64,000 nucleotides of DNA, taken from assembly GCF_005473905.2 (NCBI RefSeq), contig NZ_CP061336.1, forward strand, positions 3,464,501-3,528,500, in the 5' to 3' direction. The notes under the pieces were generated by a model that made no database searches, was not told the origin of the DNA, and saw only the letters and a list, made by a program, of their open reading frames with translations. Both the position numbers and the translations under genes were made by a program. Source of the stretch: Ruminiclostridium herbifermentans (GTDB lineage: Bacteria > Bacillota > Clostridia > Acetivibrionales > DSM-1351). Positions 38,217-48,179 of the stretch are shown here, one piece after another; within the stretch, counting starts at the first letter, position 1, and the number at the start of each line of letters is the position of its first letter.

Positions 38217-38495
38217 TTCCAGGAAATAAACTCAATTTTATCAAACATAATCTAACTGTGCTCAAACTTATCAATAGGTGTGTTTGCCCAAAAATATTTG
38301 CTTTAATAATTTTGAGTTCTATTACAATAGTTGGAGTAGATGTGCAAACCGAAATTTATATTCTTTATAATTCTCCCTAATAATTATCCTTAATAATTTT
38401 CCTTACCTGCTCAGAACTTATATACTATTCAGTACCTAAACTCATTGCAAACCGTTTCAGTCACAATTATTTAGCTGCTAGCTATTAAATTAAGC

Positions 38496-38537
38496 AAAAA
38501 AGGATAGCAGCCACATAAGCTAAACTATCCTTTTATT
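38496..38537 (-). terminator. Terminator of the zinc-ribbon gene
   Basis: AAAAAAGGATAG (38496-38507) pairs with CTATCCTTTT (38525-38534); T-rich on both sides. The stretch 38217-38495 shows nothing else. Confidence 0.75.
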
Positions 38538-38624
38538 TCTTTATATCATATTAAAATTAACTCCAACGGAGTTTAAATATAAGCATTGCAACTAATTGAG
38601 TTCAATACTTATTACCAATCTATT

Positions 38625-38819
38625 TTACCATCTATTGCCGTAGCCTCTGTTTGCGCCGTTTCCTACTCTGCTTGATCTCTGTTGCTTTCTAGCAGCTCTG
38701 CAGCTAGCGCATCTCTGTGGTTCGTTTTCGAAACCCTTCTCTTTGTAAAATGCCTGCTCACTTTCTGTAAATGTAAAAGTAGCACCACAATCCTTGCATG
38801 TAATAGTCTTATCTGCCAT
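38625..38819 (-). CDS. Zinc-ribbon domain protein
   Basis: A 64-aa protein with CKDCG and CASCR, the two knuckles of a probable zinc ribbon (zf-trcl type), and a basic Arg/Gly-rich tail suggesting nucleic-acid binding. AAGGAGG precedes the ATG. The gene stands alone, with a terminator about 90 bases after it. Confidence 0.9.
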   Translation of the reverse strand: MADKTITCKDCGATFTFTESEQAFYKEKGFENEPQRCASCRAARKQQRSSRVGNGANRGYGNRW

Positions 38820-39039
38820 TTTATATACCTCCTTAGATTTTTCTGGGATTTAAAAATTCCTGAGTAAAGCCCACTTAATAAAAGGAGGTTTGTTCAAAAA
38901 TAAATAACCCATTAATTATATAACTAGCTTCTTAAGCATACCACACTTATTTGATAATTGCAATCCATAATTTGAAATATTTTACATTTAATCAAATTAA
39001 TTTATTTTTATTCAATCATAAATTTACTTAACCTATATA

Positions 39040-39240
39040 CAGTAACCGCTTAATAATACTTCCGTGTAAGATAATCTAGGGCTTACTCCCGAAATTAACG
39101 CTGAAATATTTGTGGTACAAAACAAGCACTTCCGTCAAACATACAACCAAAGCATCTGTCTCGAATCGATACTCACAGTTAATTACTTTCACTGTATCAC
39201 TACAAAACTAGTTATTCACAAAAATTGCATATTAATATCA
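39040..39240. repeat. Interspersed inverted-repeat element, family 1, copy D (degenerate)
   Basis: The order TAATACTTCCGTG, CTCCCGAAATTAACGCTGAAAT, ACAAGCACTTCCG, CTGTCTCG, ATACTCACAG matches copies B and E with many substitutions. It is the most diverged copy. The flanks 38820-39039 and 39241-39373 hold nothing recognisable. Confidence 0.7.
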
Positions 39241-39373
39241 ATTTACTCAAATAGGTGGCATTAAGAGCTAACACCAGCTATTTTATTCGTATTACAGTAC
39301 GGCAAGAAATCCTATGCAATATGACTTTAGAAGAATCTAACCTTGATGGTTTATAATATACTATTTGGTACTA

Positions 39374-40432
<1,059 letters not shown>

Positions 40433-40737
40433 AATAACCTCCACCTTACCTAAAAATGAATCAGTTAATATTGTATATTAACAATGCAAGCTATATAAAA
40501 CAATTATATGTGCATATGGTGTTCAATTCTTCACATAAAAGGTTTAATAATGTTCAAACTTAAAATCAATGGTTAATACCAAAATTATTGCTTTAATTAA
40601 TATACCCTCTTTTGTTCTAAAATAAATCAAATATTCGATTTTAAAAGATTAGTTAATAAAAACCTATGCCTGATAATATATCGGCAAATTAATGACATTA
40701 TAGCATAATCACAATTTTATTAATTATATAGGCGTTG

Positions 40738-41040
40738 TTGCAATATAAGAAATAATAAATATCAACGGTAAACTACTTAAATAGTACTCCCGTGCAATAT
40801 ATATCTATGGCTCGCTCACGAAATTGACGCTGAAATAATTACGGTGAAGAACAAGCACTTCCGCCGACCGTATTACACTCGACATCCTGTCTCGGGTCAA
40901 TACTCACAGCTACTTCCTGTAGCTGTGTCGGCTACAATGCTTGTTCTTCACCTACTATTTCTAGCATCACTTTCTAACCGAGCTTCGCAATTTGATATAT
41001 ATTGCACTCGCGTACTATTTCATACAATAAGACATCAGTA
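40738..41040. repeat. Interspersed inverted-repeat element, family 1, copy E (best copy)
   Basis: The most complete copy. Outer arms AATAGTACTCCCGTGCAATA and TATTGCACTCGCGTACTATT are near-perfect inverted repeats. Inner arms around GGTGAAGAACAAGCA and TGCTTGTTCTTCACC are perfect. The complete element could fold into one hairpin of about 250 bases. A 106-codon frame across it is not a gene. The stretch 40433-40737 holds no recognised feature. Confidence 0.85.
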
Positions 41041-41045
41041 TACAG

Positions 41046-41084
41046 AAAAACAGCTTCCTTCTATTCTAGAAAGCCGCTTTAAAA
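41046..41084 (-). terminator. Terminator after the anchored protein gene
   Basis: On the minus strand AGCGGCTT pairs with AAGCTGTT (with G-U pairs), followed by TTTTCTG. Confidence 0.6.
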
Positions 41085-41126
41085 AATTAATTATATTTGA
41101 TATGTTTAATACCTCTATATTGTTAC

Positions 41127-41813
41127 TTACTTCAATTCTTTTTCTTGCTCTCCTTCTGCTTTGATTTTATCTACTTTTTCTTTAATAGCCTTTACCAGTG
41201 TATCTTCAGGTACATTATCATTAATAAACTGATAATTATTTGTTCGTTTTGTTTTACCGTTTGAAATAATCATGCTTCCCTGAAGAGGATTGATTGGTGA
41301 GCATGGAACTTCCCATTCGGCTTCTTCATAGCTTGCTAAAAAAAGCATATACCGTTCACCTAGCTGATAATATCCTGATCCTGTTTCTGATTCTATATGA
41401 TCTACACCGTTATAGTTTCCTCCATATTGCTTTACTTTAACAATATCCCCTGGTTTTTTATTACCTTTAATTGCTTTATCAACTCTGAATTCGGAAACGG
41501 TATAAATCATAGTATCATTATTACTAGATATTTTTATTTCTTCAGGTGCATTAACCTTGATAACCTCACCGACAAGAACTATATCTGCTCTTTTATCAAG
41601 CTCTTCATAATTATTGTAATACGTATATGAACCTGAAGCCACCTGCCTGTTTAATGATTTGCTTGGTTTGTTGTCGCTTAAGTTGACTATTTCGCCAAAA
41701 GATATCTTTGTAAAAACATCAGTAGATTGCATATTGTATGCTATTAAAGTTATTATTACTGCTGCTATAGCTACAACTGGTATAATTATTTTTTTGCTTC
41801 TTAACATTGACAT
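41127..41813 (-). CDS. Membrane-anchored extracytoplasmic protein, unknown function
   Basis: A 228-aa protein. A basic start (MSMLRSKK) and one hydrophobic segment are followed by a soluble domain with DIVLVGEVIKVN, VDKAIKGNKKPGDIVKVKQYGG and GERYMLFLASYEE. This resembles OB-like exported domains found beside clostridial matrixin proteases. ATG 41813 lies 6 bases after AGGAGG; a longer frame to 41852 lacks a site. Its start follows the end of the matrixin gene by about 10 bases, so the two form a unit. Confidence 0.75.
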   Translation of the reverse strand: MSMLRSKKIIIPVVAIAAVIITLIAYNMQSTDVFTKISFGEIVNLSDNKPSKSLNRQVASGSYTYYNNYEELDKRADIVLVGEVIKVNAPEEIKISSNNDTMIYTVSEFRVDKAIKGNKKPGDIVKVKQYGGNYNGVDHIESETGSGYYQLGERYMLFLASYEEAEWEVPCSPINPLQGSMIISNGKTKRTNNYQFINDNVPEDTLVKAIKEKVDKIKAEGEQEKELK

Positions 41814-41822
41814 AAAACTCCT

Positions 41823-42413
41823 CCTAATAATCATAATTTGGTACATAGCCATAGCATGGCCAGCCTAAATTTACAGCATTTTTATCATACGTTTGAGGTG
41901 TGTAAATACTTGAAAAATTGGTTGCACTAGTTCTCATTATTGTGCTACTTGGTTCTGGACTACCATCATTATGTTCAAGACCTAATGCATGCCCAATTCA
42001 TGTGCAACAACCCCTTGCCGTTCTGTTTGATTATAACCTTCCATGTATTTTTCATTTAATCTTATTTTAAATTTAGTTGTAAAATAGCTTCTAGTCTGTG
42101 AATAAGAGGTATCAGATATTAGTGGTTCATAATAACCAGACCATTCTTCATAGTAATAGCCTTGATACATTTTATTATTACTAGTTGTTATGGATATGGC
42201 TCGGTTTATTAATCCGCAAGTATTCCAAGAAACTTTTGCATTGGTTGCGTTATTCATATAACTAGATAAATTGGTGTAATCCACTTCTACTATTTGATAA
42301 TGATAACCGTATGGATTGTATCTGTATTCAAGCACAGCATTAGCAAATGGAATCATAACCAAATTGCAAAATAAGCAAGCTAGAATAACTGCTAAAAATT
42401 TTACTTTTTTCAT
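41823..42413 (-). pseudogene. Matrixin-family metalloprotease broken inside its zinc motif
   Basis: A signal peptide and 143 residues read openly, then the frame ends right after HELGMH. Losing one base within TTGGGCATGCATTAGG explains this. Restoring one G gives HELGHALGLEHNDG and an open frame that continues through IMRTSATNF to GYVPNYDY and a stop at 41823. The restored protein has the complete HExxHxxGxxH site and a plausible length. AAGGAG precedes ATG 42413. It is either a recently dead gene or a sequencing error in the G run. Confidence 0.85.
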
Positions 42414-42720
42414 ATTCAATCTCCTTATAAATTTTGTCAAGGATCAATAGTGGCTATTAAAGTAATTATTAAGATCTTAAAATTATTAATATTTTCCATA
42501 TTACCCAATGTATGATAACACATTGCAAAAAAAATGTCAACCAGTTACATTTATTCAACTATAACCCTTATACACTATAAAGATTTATAAAATAAAAAAC
42601 AGGAAGCTATTCATATGACTTTTTTGCAAAAAAAGAGCAGGGTACATTTTCTGTACTCTACTTTTTAGATATTTTTATTATGTCTTAACATAATGACATT
42701 GCGACTTTAACCTAATTTAC
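42414..42720. other. Intergenic stretch upstream of the matrixin gene
   Basis: AT-rich. GTACA/TGTAC at about 42641-42652 makes a small hairpin flanked by A and T runs. No gene seen. Confidence 0.4.
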
Positions 42721-42752
42721 AAAAAATACTCTGGTAATACTTCCAGAGCATC
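42721..42752 (-). terminator. Terminator of the zeta-toxin-like remnant
   Basis: On the minus strand GCTCTGG pairs with CCAGAGT around an 8-base loop and is followed by ATTTTTTG. Confidence 0.75.
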
Positions 42753-43313
42753 TACTTCATTTTTATATCTACTAAATTTTCAATTTGAGATTTATTCCAA
42801 AAACTATTTTCCCAATAAAAATATTCATCCTTACGCTTCTTAAAAATACGATATGGCTTATCTGAGTTGTCATACATATGACAAACATCACACAGTTGTA
42901 CAAATTCAGAAATTAATTTTAACGCTTTATCATATCTTGAGATTATTTTATCTTTGGGAACATCATGACCGCCAGCAGCCTTTCGCCCCATAACCCTTAC
43001 TACATTTATACTGGGATTTGAAGTAATACATAAATGCCACGAATAAAATATCCTTCTTCTCTTGCCTTGGCTAACAATTTGAGATTTCTGTCGGTAGATA
43101 AAACTGTTTCAAAAGTAAAGCTTATATGCTTTAAAATCAAATTATTTTTCATGTCATCAACCATCTGTGCTGCTTCCAAATCAGAGCAATTATTTGTCCT
43201 CTTAATATCATCAGCATTTATATAAGGCTCTATTATATTTGCCATTTTTGTAATAGTACTTTTACCACTGCCATTAGGACCGGCAAATACAATAATCTCT
43301 GGTTTTTAAGCAT
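42752..43313 (-). pseudogene. Zeta-toxin-family kinase with two frameshifts
   Basis: Three frames join into one protein of about 186 aa. The start ATGCTTAAAAACC, then (plus one base in the A run) PEIIVFAGPNGSGKST with an intact Walker A. This continues to IYVL, then (one base missing near 43025) TSNPSINVVRVMGRKAAGGHDVP and on to the end at VDIKMK. GHDVPKDKIISRYDKAL is typical of zeta-like P-loop kinases. Its start overlaps the stop of the small upstream gene (ATGCTTAA). Zeta toxins phosphorylate UDP-activated sugars; clostridial homologues are not all proven toxins. Confidence 0.85.
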
Positions 43314-43493
43314 ATACCTTCCTCCCATCTGGATATTCCAAATAAGGAGCTTTCTTTTCATAATCATATTTTGCAATAGGATGACCTTTTATTTTTTTAT
43401 CTCATTTTCAATCCTAACTGCTTCTTCAAAACGTTTTGTAAGTTCATCGTCAGAAAGTCCGCAAGTAGAATCCAATTCGTTTTCTTCTGCCAT
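43306..43493 (-). pseudogene. Small partner (possible antitoxin) of the zeta-like kinase, frameshifted
   Basis: It begins MAEENELDSTCG and reads to IENEIKK, then stops in a run of seven A. Adding one A restores IKGHPIAKYDYEKKAPYLEY and PDGRKVYA, ending in a TAA that overlaps the kinase start. The acidic helical N-terminus and coupled position fit a cognate antitoxin-like protein; direct evidence for that activity is lacking. Confidence 0.78.
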
Positions 43494-43550
43494 TATAACT
43501 CCCTCCCTTACCTTTAGTATACGAATAAATCAGACGTCGCTCTATTATTA

Positions 43551-43922
43551 TCAACTTATATAGACAAAAGACTGAGGTGCTGCCTTTACTCCATAATAGG
43601 ACAATTCCTTTGGGCTTTCATATTTTACTATGTCCTTTAGCTTATAGGCTATTGCATTTTCTCTCCCATTATAATATTTTCGAAAAAAACTCTCGTTTAT
43701 TCCTGAACTTTTACTTGTTTTTTGCCACACATCGGTAGGAGTTCCTTCTAATACTTCCTCAACAACAGCTTCACCTACTACTTTCATCACTGGAGCTGTT
43801 GAATATATTATTATTTTATCAATACTTTCCTTACATTTTCTCTTACGGAATTCATATTTCTTTGTTCCATTAAAAATATTCTCTACATGCTCAGGATTAA
43901 TCGATAATAATATCTTGCACAT
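43551..43922 (-). CDS. ASCH (PUA-like) domain protein
   Basis: A 123-aa protein. LLSINPEHVENIFNGTKKYEFRKR at the N-terminus (here given as INPEHVENIF and KKYEFRKR) and VVGEAVVEEV match the ASCH beta-barrel fold that binds RNA or nucleotides. The C-terminal PQSFVYI is also typical. ATG 43922 follows GGGTGG; the start overlaps the end of the upstream frame by 26 bases, implying coupled translation. Confidence 0.85.
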   Translation of the reverse strand: MCKILLSINPEHVENIFNGTKKYEFRKRKCKESIDKIIIYSTAPVMKVVGEAVVEEVLEGTPTDVWQKTSKSSGINESFFRKYYNGRENAIAYKLKDIVKYESPKELSYYGVKAAPQSFVYIS

Positions 43923-44469
43923 TTTTACCACCCATTTCTAATATACGTTTAAATTGCTCTTTAGATAACTTATTTGTATAAGGATACCCTTCAAACCAGC
44001 CATTCTGTTTTAATGTTTTATGATTTATATTGTTACCCTTACCTAAATATCCATTATATAAAAGTTCTAAAACAACAACATTGCTTTTATTATATATGTT
44101 TCTCAACTCAATTTCATTAAAAACTGATTTATTGCCAATTATTTTAACAAATTCATTATAACCTATTATTTCTCTTCCCATCTGTTTTATATTAATTTGC
44201 TTAATAATTGTACAAAAAGATGTAATAACCGATTTATATGTAGCTGGACCCTCTCCTGTGTGCCTTCGGTATATTAAAACAGGCTCACCTGGTAAATATC
44301 CTAATTTGCTTGTAGGTGTAGCAATAAATACCTTTGTCATACCATTAGCGGCTGCAATTTCATCTGTCTCTTGTATTGTATTATATGATTCAGAGTACGG
44401 AAATAAAGTATAATGATAATCTTCATTAACTAAAACAGCATAGCCGCTTATAACGACTATGCCGATATT
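43897..44469 (-). pseudogene. 5'-truncated partner of the ASCH protein (GNAT domain lost)
   Basis: The Met-initiated frame starts at 44340 (MTKVFIATPTSKLGY), but coding-like sequence continues in frame upstream to 44469 with VVISGYAVLVNEDYHYTLFP and EIAAANG. Proteins of this type that I recall carry an N-terminal GNAT acetyltransferase domain before this segment and sit beside an ASCH gene. Here the upstream part is missing and no start codon or ribosome site is found before 44469. A shorter protein from 44340 might still be made. The C-terminal part looks PUA-like. Confidence 0.6.
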
Positions 44470-44777
44470 TTATCACTTAACCTATTGAAAAGCTGTTTTT
44501 ATTTTTACCTTACTAAAACTACACAGTTGAATATTCTTCTTAAAGCCTAATATTATCAGGTGTGATAGCAATTATCAAATGAAAAGTATATAATCGTTTA
44601 AAATTGAGTTAGTTTATTGAATAACATACTTTTGATAATTCTACCACACCAATAAATTTAATATGTGCGAAGTTTGAGTCACCTTAATATTATATTTATG
44701 CTCTCAAAAAACACCTAGGTAATCAGCATTGTAGCTTTATGCCTGTGCCTTTAAGTAACCTTTGTAAAGAAAAATTA
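44470..44777. other. Intergenic stretch, nothing recognised
   Basis: AT-rich DNA downstream of the fusion gene and upstream of the truncated frame. No gene, repeat copy or convincing terminator. Confidence 0.4.
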
Positions 44778-47309
44778 TTACGCTGTAACAATATTTTTGG
44801 CTGCTTGCAAGCCAAACTTCTCAACAGCATGTTCACGCATCTTGTATTTAAGAATCTTTCCTGCAGCATTCATTGGGAATTCTGTTACAAAATCAATGTA
44901 GCGTGGAGTTTTGTGCTTTGCCATATGTGAGCGGATATAATCCTTTAGCTCATCCTCAGTCAATTCCATACCTTCCTTCAGTATAACACATGCCATAATT
45001 TCCTCACCATACTGCTGGTCTGGTACACCTATAACCTGAACATCTCTTACATTTGGATGAGTATATATAAAGTCCTCAATCTCCTTAGGATAAATATTCT
45101 CACCGCCACGAATAATCATATCCTTCATACGGCCTGTAATTTTGAAATTACCATTTTCATCACGTCTTGCAATATCACCGGTATGTAGCCAGCCATCCTT
45201 GTCTATTGCAGCTGCTGTGGCCTCAGGCATTTTGTAGTAGCCCTTCATTATATTGTAGCCTCTAGCAACAAACTCACCATCCACATTGTCTGGTAAATCC
45301 TTTCCTGTTTCAGGATCAACAATTTTGCACTCTATTCCTGGCAATGCCCTTCCAACTGTATTTACTCTCACCTCAAGAGGGTCATCAACACGGCTCTGTG
45401 TACATCCTGGTGAAGACTCAGTTTGTCCAAAAACAATAGTAATCTGAGACATGTTCATTTTATCAACTACATCCTGCATAACCTTTACAGGACAAGGACT
45501 TCCTGCCATAATACCTGTTCTCATATGTGAAAAATCAGTTTTTGCGAAATCTTCATGCTCAAGCATAGCAATAAACATTGTTGGCACTCCATTAACAGCA
45601 GTTATTTTCTCCCTGTTAATACAGTCAAGACTCTTTTTAGGAGAAAAAGCTGTAATAGGTGACATTGTAGCACCATGAGTCATGCTGGCGGTCATTGAAA
45701 GAACCATTCCAAAGCAGTGAAACATTGGTACATGAATCAAAAATCTATCAGCTGTAGATAAATCCATACAATCGCCTATGTTCTTTCCATTGTTAATAAC
45801 ATTATAATGAGTCAGCATAACACCTTTTGGGAAGCCTGTTGTACCTGAAGTATACTGCATATTGCAAACATCATGCTTGTTGATGGCAAATGCACGTCTG
45901 TAAACCTCTTCAATTGGTACTCTATTGGCTAAAGCAATTGCTTCATCCCAAGATAAACAACCCTTCTGCTTTGATTCAATTGTAATAATATTTCTTAGGA
46001 ACGGCAAACGTTTAATATGTAATGGTTTTCCTGCCTCAGCAGTCTCCAGTTCAGGGCAGAGTTCCTTCATAATTCCTACATAATCTGAATCTCTGTAGCC
46101 ATCAATCATTACTAACGTGTGAGTATCTGATTGGCGCAGCAAATATTCAGCCTCATAAATCTTGTAGGCAGTATTAACAGTTACAAGTACCGCACCTATC
46201 TTTGTAGTTGCCCAGAATGTAATAAACCATTGAGGAACATTTGTTGCCCATATTGCAACATGATCTCCAGGCCTTACACCTAATGCAATTAGTGAACGAG
46301 CAAAGGTGTCAACATCATCACGGAACTCAGAATAAGTTCTTGTGTAGTCCAATTCAGTATAGCGGAAACAATACTGATCTGGGAATTCCTCAACCATTCT
46401 GTCCAGCACCTGCGGGAAAGTTAAATCAATTAGTGTATCTTTTTCCCAAACATATTGACCAGTTCCTGCATTATTATAATAAAGATGTCCCTTTGATACA
46501 CTCTTCTCAGTAAACTGGCTCATGTAGTTTATGAAGTTAGGGAATACAATCCCTGCATCACTAAGCTCAGAAGCCCAACGCTTAACCCATTCAAGAGAAA
46601 TGTAGCCTTCATAATTAATTGAACGAAGAGCGAACATAATACTTTCGATAGGCAAATCACCCTCACCTGTCATACGGTATTTAACTTTTCCGTCTTCTAC
46701 TACAGAATCCTTAATATGAATATATTTTATATAAGCACCAAGGTTTTGCACAGTCTTGCCTGGATTTTCATTAAAAAACCTAAATGGGTGATGAACATCC
46801 CACAATGCAGCTACCGCATCACTTTGAGCATCATTAAGCAGCTTGCAAAGACGTTCAGTATCAGCATATACACCATTTGTCTCAATAAGTAATGTTACAT
46901 TGTGTTCTTCCGCAACAGGAATCAGACGCTTTAATGCAGCAAGAACAATCTCATCATCAACCTCTCCAGTTACGTGTGGTTCTAAATCTCCAAGTACACG
47001 TACATATGGTGTTCCCAGCTTTGATGCAAGTTTAATATATTGTACAAGTTCTTGGTAGTTTTCTTCTTCCTTATCAGCAAATTTAAGACAATTTCCTGAA
47101 GACAGACAAGGAATTTCTAGACGTAGTTTTGAGAGTTTTTCTAAAGTTTCTGGCAACTGACTTTCAGTAAATGGCTGGGCCTTAACAGCAAAGATTTCAT
47201 CACCTAAACCGCGGATTTCAATACCGTCAAATCCAAAATCCTTAGCCATGGAATAAATATCTGTCCAACTAAAATCTGGACACCCAAGTGTTGAAAAAGC
47301 AATTTTCAT
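44778..47309 (-). CDS. Fusion: sugar-phosphate isomerase/epimerase-like domain + acyl-CoA synthetase
   Basis: An 843-aa protein of two complete enzymes. Residues 1 to about 265 form a xylose-isomerase-like TIM barrel (FSTLGCPDFSW, IETNGVYADT, WDVHHPFRF, KYIHIKDS, YISLEWVKRW) with the Glu/His/Asp metal residues. Residues about 285-843 form an AMP-forming ligase: MQYTSGTTGFPKGVMLTH is the P-loop, VFGQTESSPG and GWLHTGDIA follow, and GKILKYKMRE holds the catalytic lysine. No stop or ribosome site lies between them, so it is a true fusion. AAGGAGGAG precedes the ATG. A leucine-type T-box lies upstream. Substrates are unknown; the ligase resembles medium/long-chain acyl-CoA synthetases. Confidence 0.93.
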   Translation of the reverse strand: MKIAFSTLGCPDFSWTDIYSMAKDFGFDGIEIRGLGDEIFAVKAQPFTESQLPETLEKLSKLRLEIPCLSSGNCLKFADKEEENYQELVQYIKLASKLGTPYVRVLGDLEPHVTGEVDDEIVLAALKRLIPVAEEHNVTLLIETNGVYADTERLCKLLNDAQSDAVAALWDVHHPFRFFNENPGKTVQNLGAYIKYIHIKDSVVEDGKVKYRMTGEGDLPIESIMFALRSINYEGYISLEWVKRWASELSDAGIVFPNFINYMSQFTEKSVSKGHLYYNNAGTGQYVWEKDTLIDLTFPQVLDRMVEEFPDQYCFRYTELDYTRTYSEFRDDVDTFARSLIALGVRPGDHVAIWATNVPQWFITFWATTKIGAVLVTVNTAYKIYEAEYLLRQSDTHTLVMIDGYRDSDYVGIMKELCPELETAEAGKPLHIKRLPFLRNIITIESKQKGCLSWDEAIALANRVPIEEVYRRAFAINKHDVCNMQYTSGTTGFPKGVMLTHYNVINNGKNIGDCMDLSTADRFLIHVPMFHCFGMVLSMTASMTHGATMSPITAFSPKKSLDCINREKITAVNGVPTMFIAMLEHEDFAKTDFSHMRTGIMAGSPCPVKVMQDVVDKMNMSQITIVFGQTESSPGCTQSRVDDPLEVRVNTVGRALPGIECKIVDPETGKDLPDNVDGEFVARGYNIMKGYYKMPEATAAAIDKDGWLHTGDIARRDENGNFKITGRMKDMIIRGGENIYPKEIEDFIYTHPNVRDVQVIGVPDQQYGEEIMACVILKEGMELTEDELKDYIRSHMAKHKTPRYIDFVTEFPMNAAGKILKYKMREHAVEKFGLQAAKNIVTA

Positions 47310-47400
47310 AAATTATCTCCTCCTTAAATTTATTTTACTGTTTGAATGACAATTAAAATAAGTTGATTATTAATACCTAAATCAATATTAAATTTCTCGA

Positions 47401-47517
47401 TTATAGAAAAATTTTATTAATCAACGGTATTTCATCAAGGCGAAACTCATTCTCATCGATTAAAACCAATTCAGAACCCACTCGCTTATAGAAGCAGCAA
47501 GCACTTTCTTGTATCAA
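47401..47517 (-). CDS. Possible small protein or gene remnant between T-box and fusion gene
   Basis: A 38-codon frame from TTG (MIQESACCFYKRVGSEL...) with codon use like a real gene (DENEFRLDEIPL). The open frame extends several codons further upstream. No strong ribosome site is seen. It could be a short regulatory ORF or the tail of a gene once controlled by the T-box. Confidence 0.3.
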   Translation of the reverse strand: MIQESACCFYKRVGSELVLIDENEFRLDEIPLINKIFL

Positions 47518-47581
47518 TATAATTTTCTTGCCTTGATATAATTTTTATTTTAATGGCACTATTATGTCAAAATTGATCCAA

Positions 47582-47907
47582 GAACAACAAAAAAGCTTTC
47601 ATCCCCAACATTTCTGTTAGAGACGAAAGCTATAAGCCTCCGTGGTACCACTCTTATTGGTATTTGCATACCCACTCTGCGTCATCTATCCAATGAACTA
47701 TTCATGGAGAAATAACCTCTCTTGATAACGGCGAGAAACCCGTTCATTCCTACTTACTAAAGCCATATATTAAACAGCTTTTGCTTTCAGATGAAAGCTC
47801 AAGGGTGAGTTCACAACCTACTCTGTGTACTGTCTTTCAGCAAACGACAGCTCTCTGGAACACTAGGAAATAGTGTGTTTTCCCTATCAATGCATTTTTG
47901 CGCTATT
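47582..47907 (-). ncRNA. T-box leader with leucine (CTC) specifier
   Basis: On the minus strand the leader has AGAGAGCTG of stem I and the specifier loop GTGAACTCACC with codon CTC (47807-47809). The T-box AGAGTGGTACCACGGAGG follows at 47637-47654, then the terminator AGCTTTC...GAAAGCT at 47594-47631 with TTTTTTG. This reads leucyl-tRNA charging. The first intact downstream gene is the isomerase/acyl-CoA-ligase fusion, about 270 bases after the terminator. T-boxes normally control synthetases, amino-acid biosynthesis or transport, so this target is unusual. Confidence 0.93.
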
Positions 47908-47913
47908 GAAAAT

Positions 47914-47942
47914 ATCATATCAAAATTATTTTACTTTGTCAA
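47914..47942 (-). promoter_or_regulatory. Promoter of the T-box transcript
   Basis: Minus-strand TTGACA (47937-47942), 17 bases, TATGAT (47914-47919). Close to the sigma-A consensus, ending just before the T-box leader. The stretch 47943-48179 shows nothing else. Confidence 0.8.
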
Positions 47943-48179
47943 TTAATTTTAGTTTAAATATCTCAATTTATGCCAATTATTTTCATATATTTCTATTTTG
48001 CATCTTTTTTCTTATTGTGTTTTCATATTGCTTTATAGAGTAATATTTCAAAACACATTAAATATTTAGAGCTTATCCACTTTTTAAGTATAAATATAAC
48101 AATGAATTATTATTTTAGCTTTGTTCACAATTTTAATGCCACTTTGTAGAGAGTTATTCAATTCTATGTATGATAAAGG

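Noticed and set aside
40844..41164. 106-codon frame as a gene
   Set aside because: It lies across the family 1 repeat element and has no ribosome site; its sequence is explained by the repeat.
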